From contig NZ_CP082922.1 in NCBI RefSeq assembly GCF_019931675.1, positions 248,001 to 312,000 of the forward strand: a stretch of DNA of 64,000 nucleotides. Reading direction: 5' to 3'. Under the pieces are notes generated by a model, which saw nothing but the letters and a program-made list of their open reading frames with translations, had not been told where the DNA came from and did not search any database. Position numbers and translations under genes: made by a program. The stretch comes from Nocardioides rotundus. Its GTDB lineage: Bacteria > Actinomycetota > Actinomycetes > Propionibacteriales > Nocardioidaceae. The number at the start of each line of letters is the position of its first letter. Positions within the stretch are counted from its first letter, which is position 1. This document shows, in pieces, positions 46,295 to 54,600 of this stretch.

Positions 46295-46753
46295 ATGCGC
46301 GTCTCGACGAAGTCCGACTACGCCCTGCGGGCGCTGATCGAGATGGCCGGACGCGCGGACGCGACACCGGTGAGCGCCGACGAGCTGGGCCGGCGGCAGG
46401 ACATCCCGTCCGGCTTCCTTCAGGCGATCCTGGCCGACCTGCGCCGCGCGGGCATCGTGGTCTCCCAGCGCGGTCAGTCCGGCGGCTGGCGGCTGGCCAA
46501 GGACGCCGACACCGTCAGCGTCGCCGACGTGATCCGGGCGGTGGACGGGCCGCTGGTCTCGGTCTACGGGCTGCGCCCGGAGGCGGTGACCTACAAGGAC
46601 TCCGCCGAGGTGCTCCAGCACGTGTGGATCGCGGCGCGCCGCTCGCTGCGCGACGTCTTCGAGGAGGTCTCGATCCAGCAGTTGGCCGACGGCGACCTCC
46701 CCGCCGCGGTCACCGACCGGACCGCCGACGAGGACGCCTGGCAGCCGCACTGA
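46295..46753 (+). CDS. Rrf2 family transcriptional regulator
   Basis: A 152-residue winged-helix regulator: MRVSTKSDYALRALIEMA, IPSGFLQAILADLRRAGIVV and SQRGQSGGWRLAKDADTVSV are the family blocks. It has no cysteine at all, so it cannot hold the Fe-S cluster of IscR/NsrR and belongs with the CymR-like, cluster-free branch. It follows the TauE/SafE permease after a terminator and may regulate it (inference). Confidence 0.9.
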   Translation: MRVSTKSDYALRALIEMAGRADATPVSADELGRRQDIPSGFLQAILADLRRAGIVVSQRGQSGGWRLAKDADTVSVADVIRAVDGPLVSVYGLRPEAVTYKDSAEVLQHVWIAARRSLRDVFEEVSIQQLADGDLPAAVTDRTADEDAWQPH

Positions 46754-46879
46754 GCTCCGTCCCCCTGACTGGGGGGTGGCCCAGCCACGTCCGGGGCGCT
46801 GTCTCGCGTGGCCTGGCTACCTCCGGTCACCCCGTCGGGCGTACGGCGGCGCAAGCGAGCCGGGCGGGCGGCCGGGGGC

Positions 46880-47509
46880 TCACTGCAGCCAGGGGCAGAC
46901 CCGGTCCCGCTGGCGGAGCAGCAGGCGCCACGGCTCTTCCAGGACCGGGTGCAGCCGGTGGCCGACCCGCTCGGCCGAGGGATGGCGCGGTCCGGCGCCG
47001 ACCAGGTCCACCTCCACGTCGTACCCACCATGGCCGGTCGGCGTCCGCGTCACCGGACCGAGCTTGTGCAGCATCGCGAGCGAGGCGGGGTTGTCGGCCG
47101 CGACCTCGGTGAGCACGTGCGTCACGCCCGCCGGGCGCCGTTCGAGCAGCACCGGGAGCAGCGCGGAGGCGACCCCCCGGCCCTGCCAGCTGTCCTTCAC
47201 CGTCACCGCTATGTCGGCGGCGTCGGGCAGGTCGGGGTAGCGCACCATCCGGCCGATCGCCACCGGTTCGAAGTCGTCGGCGTCGGTGGCGGCGAAGAGC
47301 ACCAGGGCCACGTGGTCGATCCCGTCCACGTCGTCGACCAGCGACTGCAACAGGGCGTCGGAGAGGTGCACGACGGGGGAGAGGAAGCGGCGGCGCCGGC
47401 TGTCCGGGGACAGGGCCTCGAACTCCTCGACGAACCGCTCGCGGTCGGAGTGCAGCAGGGGCAGCACCCATGCCTCGGTACCGTCCGGCAGCCAGACCTG
47501 GTCAGCCAC
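46880..47509 (-). CDS. GNAT family N-acetyltransferase
   Basis: A 209-residue GNAT enzyme. The acetyl-CoA motif is VTVKDSWQGRGVASALLPVL (about residues 100-120), followed by NPASLAMLHKLG. The N-terminal block ALSPDSRRRRFLSPVVHLSD is typical of the actinobacterial acetyltransferases that resemble the catalytic half of lysine acetyltransferases. The substrate is not predictable. The GTG start has no strong ribosome-binding site. Confidence 0.87.
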   Translation of the reverse strand: MADQVWLPDGTEAWVLPLLHSDRERFVEEFEALSPDSRRRRFLSPVVHLSDALLQSLVDDVDGIDHVALVLFAATDADDFEPVAIGRMVRYPDLPDAADIAVTVKDSWQGRGVASALLPVLLERRPAGVTHVLTEVAADNPASLAMLHKLGPVTRTPTGHGGYDVEVDLVGAGPRHPSAERVGHRLHPVLEEPWRLLLRQRDRVCPWLQ

Positions 47510-47562
47510 AGGGCGAGACTCTGGCAGGCGCCGCGGCAGGATGCAACGCGGGGGTCGGGCCG

Positions 47563-47577
47563 TAGGCTCGATCCATG
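47563..47577 (+). promoter_or_regulatory. -10-like hexamer before the DUF2461 gene (leaderless start)
   Basis: TAGGCT at 47563-47568 lies six bases before the ATG at 47575 with no ribosome-binding site, predicting a leaderless mRNA. Confidence 0.45.
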
Positions 47578-48201
47578 TCGTTCGAGGGCTTCCCGGTGGC
47601 CGCGCTGGACTTCTACGACGACCTGGAGATGGACAACACCAAGTCGTTCTGGGAGGCGCACAAGCCGGTGTACGCCGACGCCGTGCGGGCGCCGATGACC
47701 GCGCTCTGCGCCGCGCTCGAGCCGGAGTTCGGGACCGCGAAGGTCTTCCGCCCCTACCGGGACGTGCGGTTCGCCAAGGACAAGACGCCGTACAAGACCC
47801 ACCAGGGCGCCTTCGTCTCCGCGGGACCGGCGACGGGGTGGTACGTCGAGATCTCGGCCGCCGGGGTCCGGGTCGGCGTCGGCTACTACCGCGCCGAGCG
47901 CGAGCAGCTGGCCGCGATCCGCTCGGCCATCGACCACGACCGGACCGGCCCGGAGCTGGCCGGCATCGTCGAGGGCCTGGAGGCCGACGGCTGGGAGCGG
48001 ACGGGCGAGACCCTCAAGACCTCGCCGCGCGGCTTCGACGCCGACCACCCCCGGATCGACCTGCTGCGACACAAGTCGCTGACGTTGGGCCGGTCCTACG
48101 GCTTCCCCGAGGAGATCCACACCGCCGAGCTGCTGGAGTGGGTACGGCGCGACTGGCGCGCCGGGCGCCCGCTGGTCGAGTGGGTGCAGGCGACCGCCTG
48201 A
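47575..48201 (+). CDS. DUF2461 domain protein
   Basis: A 208-residue member of the DUF2461/TIGR02453 family. Conserved blocks: DFYDDLEMDNTKSFWEAHK, FRPYRDVRFAKDKTPYKTHQ, and SAAGVRVGVGYYRAER. The family is widespread, and its biochemical role is unknown. It stands alone, facing the lipoprotein gene with a 20-base gap. Confidence 0.9.
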   Translation: MSFEGFPVAALDFYDDLEMDNTKSFWEAHKPVYADAVRAPMTALCAALEPEFGTAKVFRPYRDVRFAKDKTPYKTHQGAFVSAGPATGWYVEISAAGVRVGVGYYRAEREQLAAIRSAIDHDRTGPELAGIVEGLEADGWERTGETLKTSPRGFDADHPRIDLLRHKSLTLGRSYGFPEEIHTAELLEWVRRDWRAGRPLVEWVQATA

Positions 48202-48221
48202 GGCGCCGTACCCGAACCGGG

Positions 48222-49349
48222 TCAGCCGACGGGCGCGGTGACCTGCCGGTCGCCGGTCTCGGCGAGCACCGAGACGCTGATCGCGTCGCCGCCGCACCGC
48301 GGCGCGGAGATCGAGGAGGGTCCGCCCTTCCCGGCCTCGAACACGACGGCCAGCGAGGAGCCGTCCCACCTCAGCAGCTGGGCCGGGCCGGTGTCGGTCT
48401 CCTGGTTGCGGGAGAAGTAGGCAGCGTCGCCGCACCACACCAGGCTGCCGGTCGCGCCGGAGCCGAGGTCGTAGTAGCCGTCGCCGACCCGGGCGCGCAG
48501 CGAGCCCTGCTCGATCCGGTTCTCGTCCTCGACCTGGGTCCAGACCGCCCCGTCGGGCAGGAGGAGGCCCTCCCAGCCGGCGCACTCCTTCACACCGGGG
48601 AACGGCTCCATCGACGCCTCGCCGACCGCGAGCACGGTCCGGCACGACGGGGTGCCGTCGTCGAAGCTGAGCAGCGACAGCCCCTCCGGCGTCGCCCTGA
48701 CCTGGTTGAAGCCCGAGTTCGCGTCGGCGCAGTAGGTGGTCTGGCCCTCGCCGGAGGCCAGATTCACCTCGGCCAGGCAGTAGGCACCGCGCTTCCCGAT
48801 GGTCGGGTGGAAGACGCGTCCGTCTGCCAGCGCCCAGGAGCCGCCGTTGACGGTCGGCGGCTGGGAGCGCCCGTCCAGCCGGGTGGTGCTGCCGTCGGAG
48901 AGGTCGACCACAGTGGCCCGCGAGGGCTCGGCCTCGGTCGCGTCCTGGATCACGATGACGGCGTACTGCTCGTCCAGCAGGGCGTCGCTGATCCGGAAGC
49001 CGTTGGGCGCCCGCACCGTGCGTCCGTTCGGTCCGTCGAGCCTCGCGCGGGCGCTGTCGGCGGACACGGCGAGGGTGTACGCCGACCCGGCGGTCACGGT
49101 GGTGCGGGTCGGGTCGCCGGCCCGGCGCCAGTCCAGGAGATCCCGGATCGGCTCCACCTCGGCGGGCTGCTCCGCCGTACCCGGCTCGGGCAGGTCGCCG
49201 GGAGCCGAGGCCGCGCTCTCCTCGGGCGCGGCCGAGGACGACCCCTGCGCCGAGGAGTCCCGGCCCTCCGGCTCGGAGCCGGACTCTGTCGTGCACCCGG
49301 TCAGGACCAGGACCAGGGCGGTGAGCGCGGCGGCGGCGAGGCGGCGCAC
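48222..49349 (-). CDS. Lipoprotein with beta-propeller-like repeats, function unknown
   Basis: A 375-residue predicted lipoprotein: signal ALTALVLVLTGC with Cys 19 as the lipid site, then ~45 residues of Ser/Glu/Pro linker. The mature domain has repeated beta-rich units separated by Gly/Asp turns (VNGGSWALADGRVF, SGFNQVRATPEGLSLLSFDD, GAVWTQVEDENRI, AYFSRNQ) suggesting a propeller, with about six cysteines. I recognise no family. The GTG start lies four bases after the upstream C39-like gene stop, so the two are cotranscribed and both exported, hinting at a shared envelope role. Confidence 0.75.
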   Translation of the reverse strand: MRRLAAAALTALVLVLTGCTTESGSEPEGRDSSAQGSSSAAPEESAASAPGDLPEPGTAEQPAEVEPIRDLLDWRRAGDPTRTTVTAGSAYTLAVSADSARARLDGPNGRTVRAPNGFRISDALLDEQYAVIVIQDATEAEPSRATVVDLSDGSTTRLDGRSQPPTVNGGSWALADGRVFHPTIGKRGAYCLAEVNLASGEGQTTYCADANSGFNQVRATPEGLSLLSFDDGTPSCRTVLAVGEASMEPFPGVKECAGWEGLLLPDGAVWTQVEDENRIEQGSLRARVGDGYYDLGSGATGSLVWCGDAAYFSRNQETDTGPAQLLRWDGSSLAVVFEAGKGGPSSISAPRCGGDAISVSVLAETGDRQVTAPVG

Positions 49350-49353
49350 CCGG

Positions 49354-50604
49354 TCAGACCCCGACGTTGTGCTGGAAGTGGGCCTTGTTGGCGCGGTAGG
49401 AGTTGTAGGCCCGCTGCCACTGGACCCGCTTGATGTAGGGCTCCGAGGGGTCGAAACGCTTCTGGTTCCACGGCTCGAAGTAGCCGATCAGGTTGGGGTC
49501 CGCACCGTTCTTGTCGTAGCCCCGGCCCATCTGGAAGTGACCCGACGCGTCGTCGTCGAGGTAGGGGAACCACCTCTTGTACAGCAGCGGGTGCAGGATC
49601 ACCGGCGCGCGGTAGTCCTCGACGTGCCGCATCATCAGCAGCCACCACTTGTCGAAGCTGTAACCGCTGATGTCCAGGGTGATGTAGGTGCCGGCCCGGC
49701 TGGCGCGGTCCCACCCGGTGTACCTGTTCGTGGCGGCCACCATCCGGGTGATCGCCGTACCACTGGTGGTGGTGCCCAGGCGGCCGGCCCAGGTGGACTG
49801 CGAGAGCTTGGTCCCGCTCCAGCCCCAGCCGATCATCTGCATGGCGCCGGGGCCGCACCAGTAGCTGCGGATCTGCTCGGAGACGCGCTTGCTGGAGACG
49901 ACGGTGGAGCGCTGGGGGTAGTCGCGGGCGGTCTTGCCGGCCGTCAGCCGGATCCCGCCCGCACCGGACCGACCCTGGGCGAGCCGGGCCTCGGGGTGCC
50001 GCCGGGCGAAGCCGGCGGGCAGCGGGGTGCCCTCGATCTCGTGACGGAGCAGCCAGACCTTCGCCACCGACTTCGCCGCGGTGGTCAGCTCCGCACGCTC
50101 CAGCTTCGCCCGGGCCTGCGGGGACATGGCGGCGCGCTGGCGCAGCTCGTCGGCCAGGGACAGGTCGCCGGTGGTCTCCAGTGGAGTACGCCGCGCGGCG
50201 GCCGCGGTGACCTCGCGGGCCACCTCCTGCTGGACCGCGGCCTCGCTCTTGGAGGTCCAGCCCTGGCCGAGGCAGTAGGTCTGGCCCTCCAGCTCGGCGC
50301 AGCGCACCTGGGTGGACGCCATCCGGGCGGGGGTCATCCGGGCCGTCGTCCGCGGCAGGCGCATGCCCTCGCCGACCACCCGGTCGATCTCGGCCTGCAT
50401 CTTCGTGTCCACCTTGCCCTGGGTGGCGGTCATGGTGCCGGGCTGGTCGATCACCCGCGCCTGCGGGCGCGGCGTCTCGCGGTCCGGCAGGAGCGGCGCG
50501 ACGGCCAGCAGGCCGGCGAGGGCGGCGGCGGTCAGGACGACCGGCCGCCAGTGGCCCGGCCGGAGTCGGGGGGTTCGCGTCGTGACGCGGGAGCGCAGGG
50601 ACAT
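49354..50604 (-). CDS. Exported C39-like (papain-fold) peptidase
   Basis: A 416-residue protein with an N-terminal membrane helix (PVVLTAAALAGLLAVAPLL) and a C-terminal peptidase C39-like domain: nucleophile Cys in IRSYWCGPGAMQMIGWGW and likely active His in DASGHFQMGRGYD. The central ~150 residues are helical and charged, perhaps a spacer or propeptide. It would act outside the membrane on peptides or wall material. It is in an operon with the lipoprotein gene. The ATG was chosen over a GTG four codons upstream; both are plausible. Confidence 0.8.
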   Translation of the reverse strand: MSLRSRVTTRTPRLRPGHWRPVVLTAAALAGLLAVAPLLPDRETPRPQARVIDQPGTMTATQGKVDTKMQAEIDRVVGEGMRLPRTTARMTPARMASTQVRCAELEGQTYCLGQGWTSKSEAAVQQEVAREVTAAAARRTPLETTGDLSLADELRQRAAMSPQARAKLERAELTTAAKSVAKVWLLRHEIEGTPLPAGFARRHPEARLAQGRSGAGGIRLTAGKTARDYPQRSTVVSSKRVSEQIRSYWCGPGAMQMIGWGWSGTKLSQSTWAGRLGTTTSGTAITRMVAATNRYTGWDRASRAGTYITLDISGYSFDKWWLLMMRHVEDYRAPVILHPLLYKRWFPYLDDDASGHFQMGRGYDKNGADPNLIGYFEPWNQKRFDPSEPYIKRVQWQRAYNSYRANKAHFQHNVGV

Positions 50605-50799
50605 GACGAGCCGCACTTTCCGAGGGAGGAGCCGTTATCGCGTCACACTTTCCCCTACAGTCACAAAGTCCGCAACTATCTCATGAGTCACAGCAGAAAC
50701 ACGGCAGCGACACGCCGTGAATCACATCGCTGTCATTCGCGGCTTGCTGTGTTGACGGTCACCGAGAGCCGCCTCGCGGCGCCCTGGCAGCATGAGCCC
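50605..50799. other. Divergent control region of C39-like peptidase and GNAT genes
   Basis: 195 bases, noticeably less GC-rich than the surroundings. It contains CACGGC/GCCGTG inverted arms (50700-50705, 50714-50719) and the 8-base palindrome CTCATGAG. TTGACG at 50754 is a possible -35. No riboswitch pattern was recognised. Confidence 0.4.
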
Positions 50800-51231
50800 G
50801 TGATCGTCGAGCTGCTGCCACCCCACACCGAGCGGGCCTTCGACGCGATGCGCGAGCTGCGCACCGGGTTGGACCAGCGCGACGCCTTCGTCCGGCAGGT
50901 CGACGAGGTGCAGCGCCCGGCCGGCTATCGCCTGGTGGCGTGGGTGCCGGACGGCAGCGACCGCGCCCTGGCCGTGGCCGGCTTCCGGGTCGCCGAGAAC
51001 CTGGCGTGGGGCCGCCACCTGTATGTCGACGACCTCTCGACGCTCGCCACGGCGCGCCGGCAGGGGCATGCCGGCACGCTGCTCGAGTGGCTGCTGGCCG
51101 AGGCCGAGCGGGAGGGCTGCCGGCAGGTGCACCTCGACTCCGGTGTCGGCGCCGACCGTACGGCGGCACACCGGCTCTACCTCAACGCCGGGTTCCGGAT
51201 CAGCTCGCACCACTTCACGCGGGAGTTGTGA
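50800..51231 (+). CDS. GNAT family N-acetyltransferase
   Basis: A compact 143-residue GNAT: VDDLSTLATARRQGHAGTLL is the cofactor-binding motif (about residues 74-93), followed by VHLDSGVGADRTAAHRLYLN and a C-terminal HHFTREL. It is typical of small-molecule or antibiotic acetyltransferases of the actinobacterial type, but the substrate is unknown. Two in-frame GTG starts upstream are possible. The one at 50800 begins the conserved strand. Confidence 0.85.
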   Translation: MIVELLPPHTERAFDAMRELRTGLDQRDAFVRQVDEVQRPAGYRLVAWVPDGSDRALAVAGFRVAENLAWGRHLYVDDLSTLATARRQGHAGTLLEWLLAEAEREGCRQVHLDSGVGADRTAAHRLYLNAGFRISSHHFTREL

Positions 51232-51355
51232 CCGCCTGGCCTACTGAAGCAGGCGGGGCGGTGCCCCTGGACCCTTGGCGTGGCGGCTCCGGGCCGGACC
51301 CGGGCGGCCACGCGTTCGGCAAGCGGCATCACCTCCACGTGCGTGCGGGATCTCC

Positions 51356-51637
51356 TCAGCGCCGTCGGTAGATGTCGGCTCGGTGGTCGATCCGCCCGAC
51401 GAGCAGGACTCGATCCTGGTCGAGGATCTGGAAGGTGACTCGGTAGCTGCCCCGACGGGCGACCCGCCAGCCAGCGAGCTCGGCCTGGAGTTGCTGGGAG
51501 AGCCGATGGGGGTTGGTCGGGAGCGTGCCGGTGGTGAACTCGACCACCGCCGCAGCCACCTTCTCCGGAAGCCGGTCCAGCGACCGGACCGCCGCCGAGG
51601 AGAACTCGACTCGCCATTCGGTCCCGGGCTCGGTCAC
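51356..51637 (-). CDS. relE: RelE/ParE family toxin
   Basis: A 93-residue RelE-fold toxin: WRVEFSSAAVRSLDRLPEKV, then WRVARRGSYRVTFQILDQDRVLLVGRIDHRADIYRRR, has the basic residues and the C-terminal Tyr-Arg-Arg expected of a ribosome-dependent mRNA interferase. The GTG start overlaps the antitoxin stop (GTGA). An intact frame and partner indicate a functional pair. Confidence 0.93.
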   Translation of the reverse strand: MTEPGTEWRVEFSSAAVRSLDRLPEKVAAAVVEFTTGTLPTNPHRLSQQLQAELAGWRVARRGSYRVTFQILDQDRVLLVGRIDHRADIYRRR

Positions 51638-51909
51638 TGGCTGGTGAGGCCGAAGCGGCTCCGGAGGTCGTCGCCGCCAGTGGTCCCGCCGGCGGCGTAC
51701 TCCTCGCGCGCACGGTCGAGCTCTTCAACCGTTCCGGGCGTCGAGAGCAACCTGATCGTCTCGCGCATCGACTCCAGCTCGTCGGCCGCGATCAAGACCG
51801 CGGCGTTGTGACCATGCCGAGTGATGGTGATGATCTCGTGGGTGCTCTCCGCCTCGTCGACGAGCGCGGAGAGCTTGTCCTTGGCCTCACTGAGGGCGAC
51901 GGTCTTCAT
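51634..51909 (-). CDS. Phd/YefM family antitoxin
   Basis: A 91-residue antitoxin: the N-terminal DNA-binding fold MKTVALSEAKDKLSALVDEA, then ITRHGHNAAVLIAADELESM, is the Phd/YefM signature, and the acidic flexible tail (GTVEELDRAREEYAAG) neutralises the toxin. It precedes the toxin gene in the usual order and should autoregulate the pair. Confidence 0.94.
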   Translation of the reverse strand: MKTVALSEAKDKLSALVDEAESTHEIITITRHGHNAAVLIAADELESMRETIRLLSTPGTVEELDRAREEYAAGGTTGGDDLRSRFGLTSQ

Positions 51910-52028
51910 GACGCAACATTAGCCAAACTTCTGGCCGACATCTAGCTTGAACGGTAGCCGCTGACCGAGCGGCGCCTCCCGGCGGAATGCCAGAAGCCGC
52001 CACCCGGAGATCGAGGCGGCGGCTTCAG

Positions 52029-52104
52029 TGGAGCGGATGACGAGACTCGAACTCGCGACATCGACCTTGGGAAGGTCGCGCTCTACCAACTGAGCTACAT
52101 CCGC
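52029..52104 (-). tRNA. tRNA-Gly (anticodon CCC)
   Basis: Read on the minus strand, the acceptor arm is GCGGATG/CATCCGC, the D arm GCTCAGTTGGTAGAGC, the anticodon stem CGACC/GGTCG with loop TTCCCAA (anticodon CCC), and the T arm GCGAG-TTCGAGT-CTCGT. The discriminator base is T and the 3' CCA is encoded. It decodes GGG. Confidence 0.96.
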
Positions 52105-52146
52105 AGCGACCCGCTGCCTGAGCGGGTCGATGGGAATAGTACCCGC

Positions 52147-52908
52147 TCAGTCGACGGGAGCAATTCCCGGGCGGCGTGCCGCGAGGCCGTCGCCGCTGGA
52201 GCGGCCGGTGAGCCGGCGGTGCACCCACGGGCCGAGGAAGTCCCGGCCCCACCGGGCATTGGCCGCCCACACCTCGCGGGGACGCCCGGGCAGCACCGGC
52301 TCGAGCTCGGGCGCGGTCAGCTCGTGGGTGACGCCGAGGACGTCGAGCACGGCGGCCGCCATCCGCTGGTGACCCAGGGTGCTCATGTGCATCCGGTCGC
52401 TGTCCCACATCCGCCAGTCGCGGTACTCCCGCATCCGCCAGAAGTCGACGATCCGGGCGCCGTTGCGGTCCGCGGCCCAGCGCACCAGCTCGTTGTAGGT
52501 CGCGAACCGGCCGCGCAGCGGGCGGTAGATCGCCGAGCTCGACGGGTCGTAGGCCGTGAAGACGAGCAGCGTGGCGTCGGTCGCGGCCAGCCGGGCCAGC
52601 GCGGCGTCGTACCTCTCGACCAGGCCGTCGATGTTCACGCTGGGTCGCAGGATGTCGTTGGCTCCGGCGTAGATCGTGACCAGGTCGGGCTCCAATGCGA
52701 GCGCCGGCTCCACCTGCTCGTCCAGGATCTGGTCGAGCTTGCGGCCGCGGATGGCCAGGTTGGCGTAGCCGAAGCCGGGGGTGTGGGCGCCGAGCACCTC
52801 GGCCACCCGGTCGGCCCAGCCGCGGACCCCGTTGGGGCGCTCGGGGTCGTGGTCGCCGACCCCCTCGGTGAAGGAGTCGCCGAGGGCGACGTACCGCTGC
52901 CAGCTCAT
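52147..52908 (-). CDS. SGNH/GDSL hydrolase
   Basis: A 253-residue cytoplasmic esterase/lipase-like hydrolase. Block I is YVALGDSFTEGVG (nucleophile Ser), block III is YAGANDIL, and block V is DRMHMSTLGHQR with the catalytic Asp and His. There is no signal peptide, so it probably acts inside the cell. GACAAT lies six bases before the ATG, suggesting a leaderless start, divergent from dcd. Confidence 0.92.
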   Translation of the reverse strand: MSWQRYVALGDSFTEGVGDHDPERPNGVRGWADRVAEVLGAHTPGFGYANLAIRGRKLDQILDEQVEPALALEPDLVTIYAGANDILRPSVNIDGLVERYDAALARLAATDATLLVFTAYDPSSSAIYRPLRGRFATYNELVRWAADRNGARIVDFWRMREYRDWRMWDSDRMHMSTLGHQRMAAAVLDVLGVTHELTAPELEPVLPGRPREVWAANARWGRDFLGPWVHRRLTGRSSGDGLAARRPGIAPVD

Positions 52909-52914
52909 AGTGGG

Positions 52915-52952
52915 ATTGTCCCTGCCGGCCCGTCCGGCATCGCGGGTAGGGT
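52915..52952. promoter_or_regulatory. Paired divergent -10 hexamers for the SGNH hydrolase and dcd
   Basis: GACAAT on the minus strand (52915-52920) and TAGGGT on the plus strand (52947-52952) each lie six bases from the start codon of their gene. Neither gene has a ribosome-binding site, so both are predicted leaderless and fire from a 50-base gap. Confidence 0.5.
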
Positions 52953-52958
52953 CGCCCC

Positions 52959-53534
52959 GTGCTGCTCAGCGACCGCGACATCCTCGCCCAGATCGACGCC
53001 GGCCGGATCGCGATGGACCCCTGGGACCCGGACATGCTGCAGCCCTCGAGCATCGATGTACGCCTCGACCGCTTCTTCCGGGTCTTCGAGAACCACCGCT
53101 ACCCGCACATCGACCCCGCGGCCGACCAGTCCGAGCTGACCCGCGAGATCGAGACCGAGGGCGACGAGGCGTTCATCCTGCACCCCGGCGAGTTCGTGCT
53201 CGGCTCGACGTATGAGGTCGTCTCGCTGCCCGACGACATCGCCGCGCGGGTGGAGGGCAAGTCGTCGCTCGGGCGGCTCGGGCTGCTCACCCACGCGACC
53301 GCCGGGTTCGTCGACCCCGGCTTCTCCGGCCACGTGACGCTGGAGCTGGCCAACGTGGCGACGCTGCCGATCAAGCTCTACCCGGGGATGAAGATCGGCC
53401 AGTTCTGCTTCTTCCAGCTGACCTCGCCCAGCGAGCACCCCTACGGCTCGGCCAAGTACGGCTCGCGCTACCAGGGCCAGCGCGGGCCCACGCCGTCGCG
53501 GTCGTTCCAGAACTTCCACCGCACGACGATCTGA
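52959..53534 (+). CDS. dcd: dCTP deaminase
   Basis: A 191-residue trimeric enzyme of the dUTPase fold, deaminating dCTP for dTTP synthesis. In actinobacteria the family is often bifunctional, going straight to dUMP. Signatures: [29 protein letters not shown] (catalytic Glu/Ser region), [19 protein letters not shown] and [18 protein letters not shown] at the C-terminus. The start is a GTG. Confidence 0.95.
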   Translation: MLLSDRDILAQIDAGRIAMDPWDPDMLQPSSIDVRLDRFFRVFENHRYPHIDPAADQSELTREIETEGDEAFILHPGEFVLGSTYEVVSLPDDIAARVEGKSSLGRLGLLTHATAGFVDPGFSGHVTLELANVATLPIKLYPGMKIGQFCFFQLTSPSEHPYGSAKYGSRYQGQRGPTPSRSFQNFHRTTI

Positions 53535-53536
53535 CG

Positions 53537-53668
53537 TCACCGCCGCTGGCGGGGTCGCGGTCCGCTGCGCGGGGTGCGGGAGCTGCGGTACGTCGGGACA
53601 CGCGGGCCGCGGCGTTCGCGGCCGAGCCGGTTCGCGACCAGCTGGATCTCGGTGCTGAGCTCGTGCAT
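53537..53668 (-). CDS. 43-residue Arg-rich small protein
   Basis: A small frame beginning MHELSTEIQLVANRLGRERR with a very strong ribosome-binding site (GAGAGGAGG, five bases before the ATG), 16 bases after the DUF4097 stop. The first ~20 residues could form an amphipathic helix. The rest is a disordered basic tail with thirteen Arg in total and several Pro and Ser. No family is recognised. It ends two bases from the convergent dcd stop. Its position and ribosome-binding site support expression as the third gene of the RHH-DUF4097 operon. Confidence 0.6.
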   Translation of the reverse strand: MHELSTEIQLVANRLGRERRGPRVPTYRSSRTPRSGPRPRQRR

Positions 53669-53684
53669 GGCTGCCTCCTCTCGG

Positions 53685-54506
53685 TCAGTCCGCCCGGCGC
53701 AGCCGGATGTCGCCGGTGGCGGTCGTGGCGCGCACCTCGAGGTGGTCCGCGCCGGGGGCTGGCTCGCCCACCCCCTCCAGGTCGGAGGAGACGTCGCCGG
53801 TGGTGCTGTGCATGTCGGTCCACACCGGCAGCCGCGGAGGGACGCCGAGGACGATGTCGCCCGAGGCGCTCTTGGCCGTGACCTGGCCGCGCTCGACCCG
53901 CTGGACGGCGAGGTCGCCGGTGCCGGTCTGCCAGCCGATGTCGCTGGCAGCGTGCTGGATGACCATGTCGCCGGAGCCGGTCTTGGTCACGACCGGCCCG
54001 TCGCTGGTGTCGATCCGGACGTCGCCCGATCCGGTGGAGGCGGCGACCGGCGCGGCGGCGTGCCCGACGACCAGGTCGCCCGACCCGCTCTTGAGCCGCA
54101 GCGGCCCGCGCGCCTCGTCGATCGCGACGTCCCCGGATCCGGTCTCGACCAGCGCGGGGCCGTCCACCACCTCGATCCGGACGTCGCCGGAGCCGGTGCG
54201 GATCTCGGTGTCCCCGACGACGCCGCTCAGGTGGACATCGGCGCTGCCGGTGCGCACGGCCGGCGCCGAGCCGGACGGCACGGTGATCCGCACGGTGACC
54301 TGCCGGTCCCGGAGGAACCCGCTGCGGCTGGGCTGGATGACGTTGAGCTGGTCGCCGGACAGGTGGACCTCGACCTCCTCGGCCCCGGGGCCGGTGACCT
54401 CGACCAGGCTGCGCGTGGTGTCGGCCGCGGTCAGGTCGACCCGGCCGCGGCCGATCTGGACGTGCAGGGGGAGGGGGTGGGGGGTGTCGAACTCGTGGTC
54501 GGTCAT
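53685..54506 (-). CDS. DUF4097 beta-helix protein
   Basis: A 273-residue cytoplasmic protein built from about ten beta-helix rungs of ~18-20 residues, each carrying a TGSGDV-like turn (TGSADV, TGSGDV, SGSGDL, TGSGDM, TGTGDL, SASGDI, TATGDI). This is the DUF4097 (adhesin-like) fold. There is no signal peptide or anchor, so despite the family nickname it is probably intracellular. It lies 94 bases after an RHH regulator and before a basic 43-residue protein. Function is unknown. GAGAGG precedes the ATG. Confidence 0.9.
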   Translation of the reverse strand: MTDHEFDTPHPLPLHVQIGRGRVDLTAADTTRSLVEVTGPGAEEVEVHLSGDQLNVIQPSRSGFLRDRQVTVRITVPSGSAPAVRTGSADVHLSGVVGDTEIRTGSGDVRIEVVDGPALVETGSGDVAIDEARGPLRLKSGSGDLVVGHAAAPVAASTGSGDVRIDTSDGPVVTKTGSGDMVIQHAASDIGWQTGTGDLAVQRVERGQVTAKSASGDIVLGVPPRLPVWTDMHSTTGDVSSDLEGVGEPAPGADHLEVRATTATGDIRLRRAD

Positions 54507-54600
54507 GGGAGCCTCTCGGGTTTTCGGGTGAGCGAGGACCACGTCCCGACCCTGTCGGGCCGGACCGTGCTGGATGCGGATTGCGGTGATGGGGGCCGGG

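Noticed and set aside
50605..50799. Cyclic di-AMP (ydaO-type) riboswitch before the C39-like peptidase
   Set aside because: Such riboswitches often precede wall-lytic genes in actinobacteria, but the expected conserved blocks are not present on either strand.
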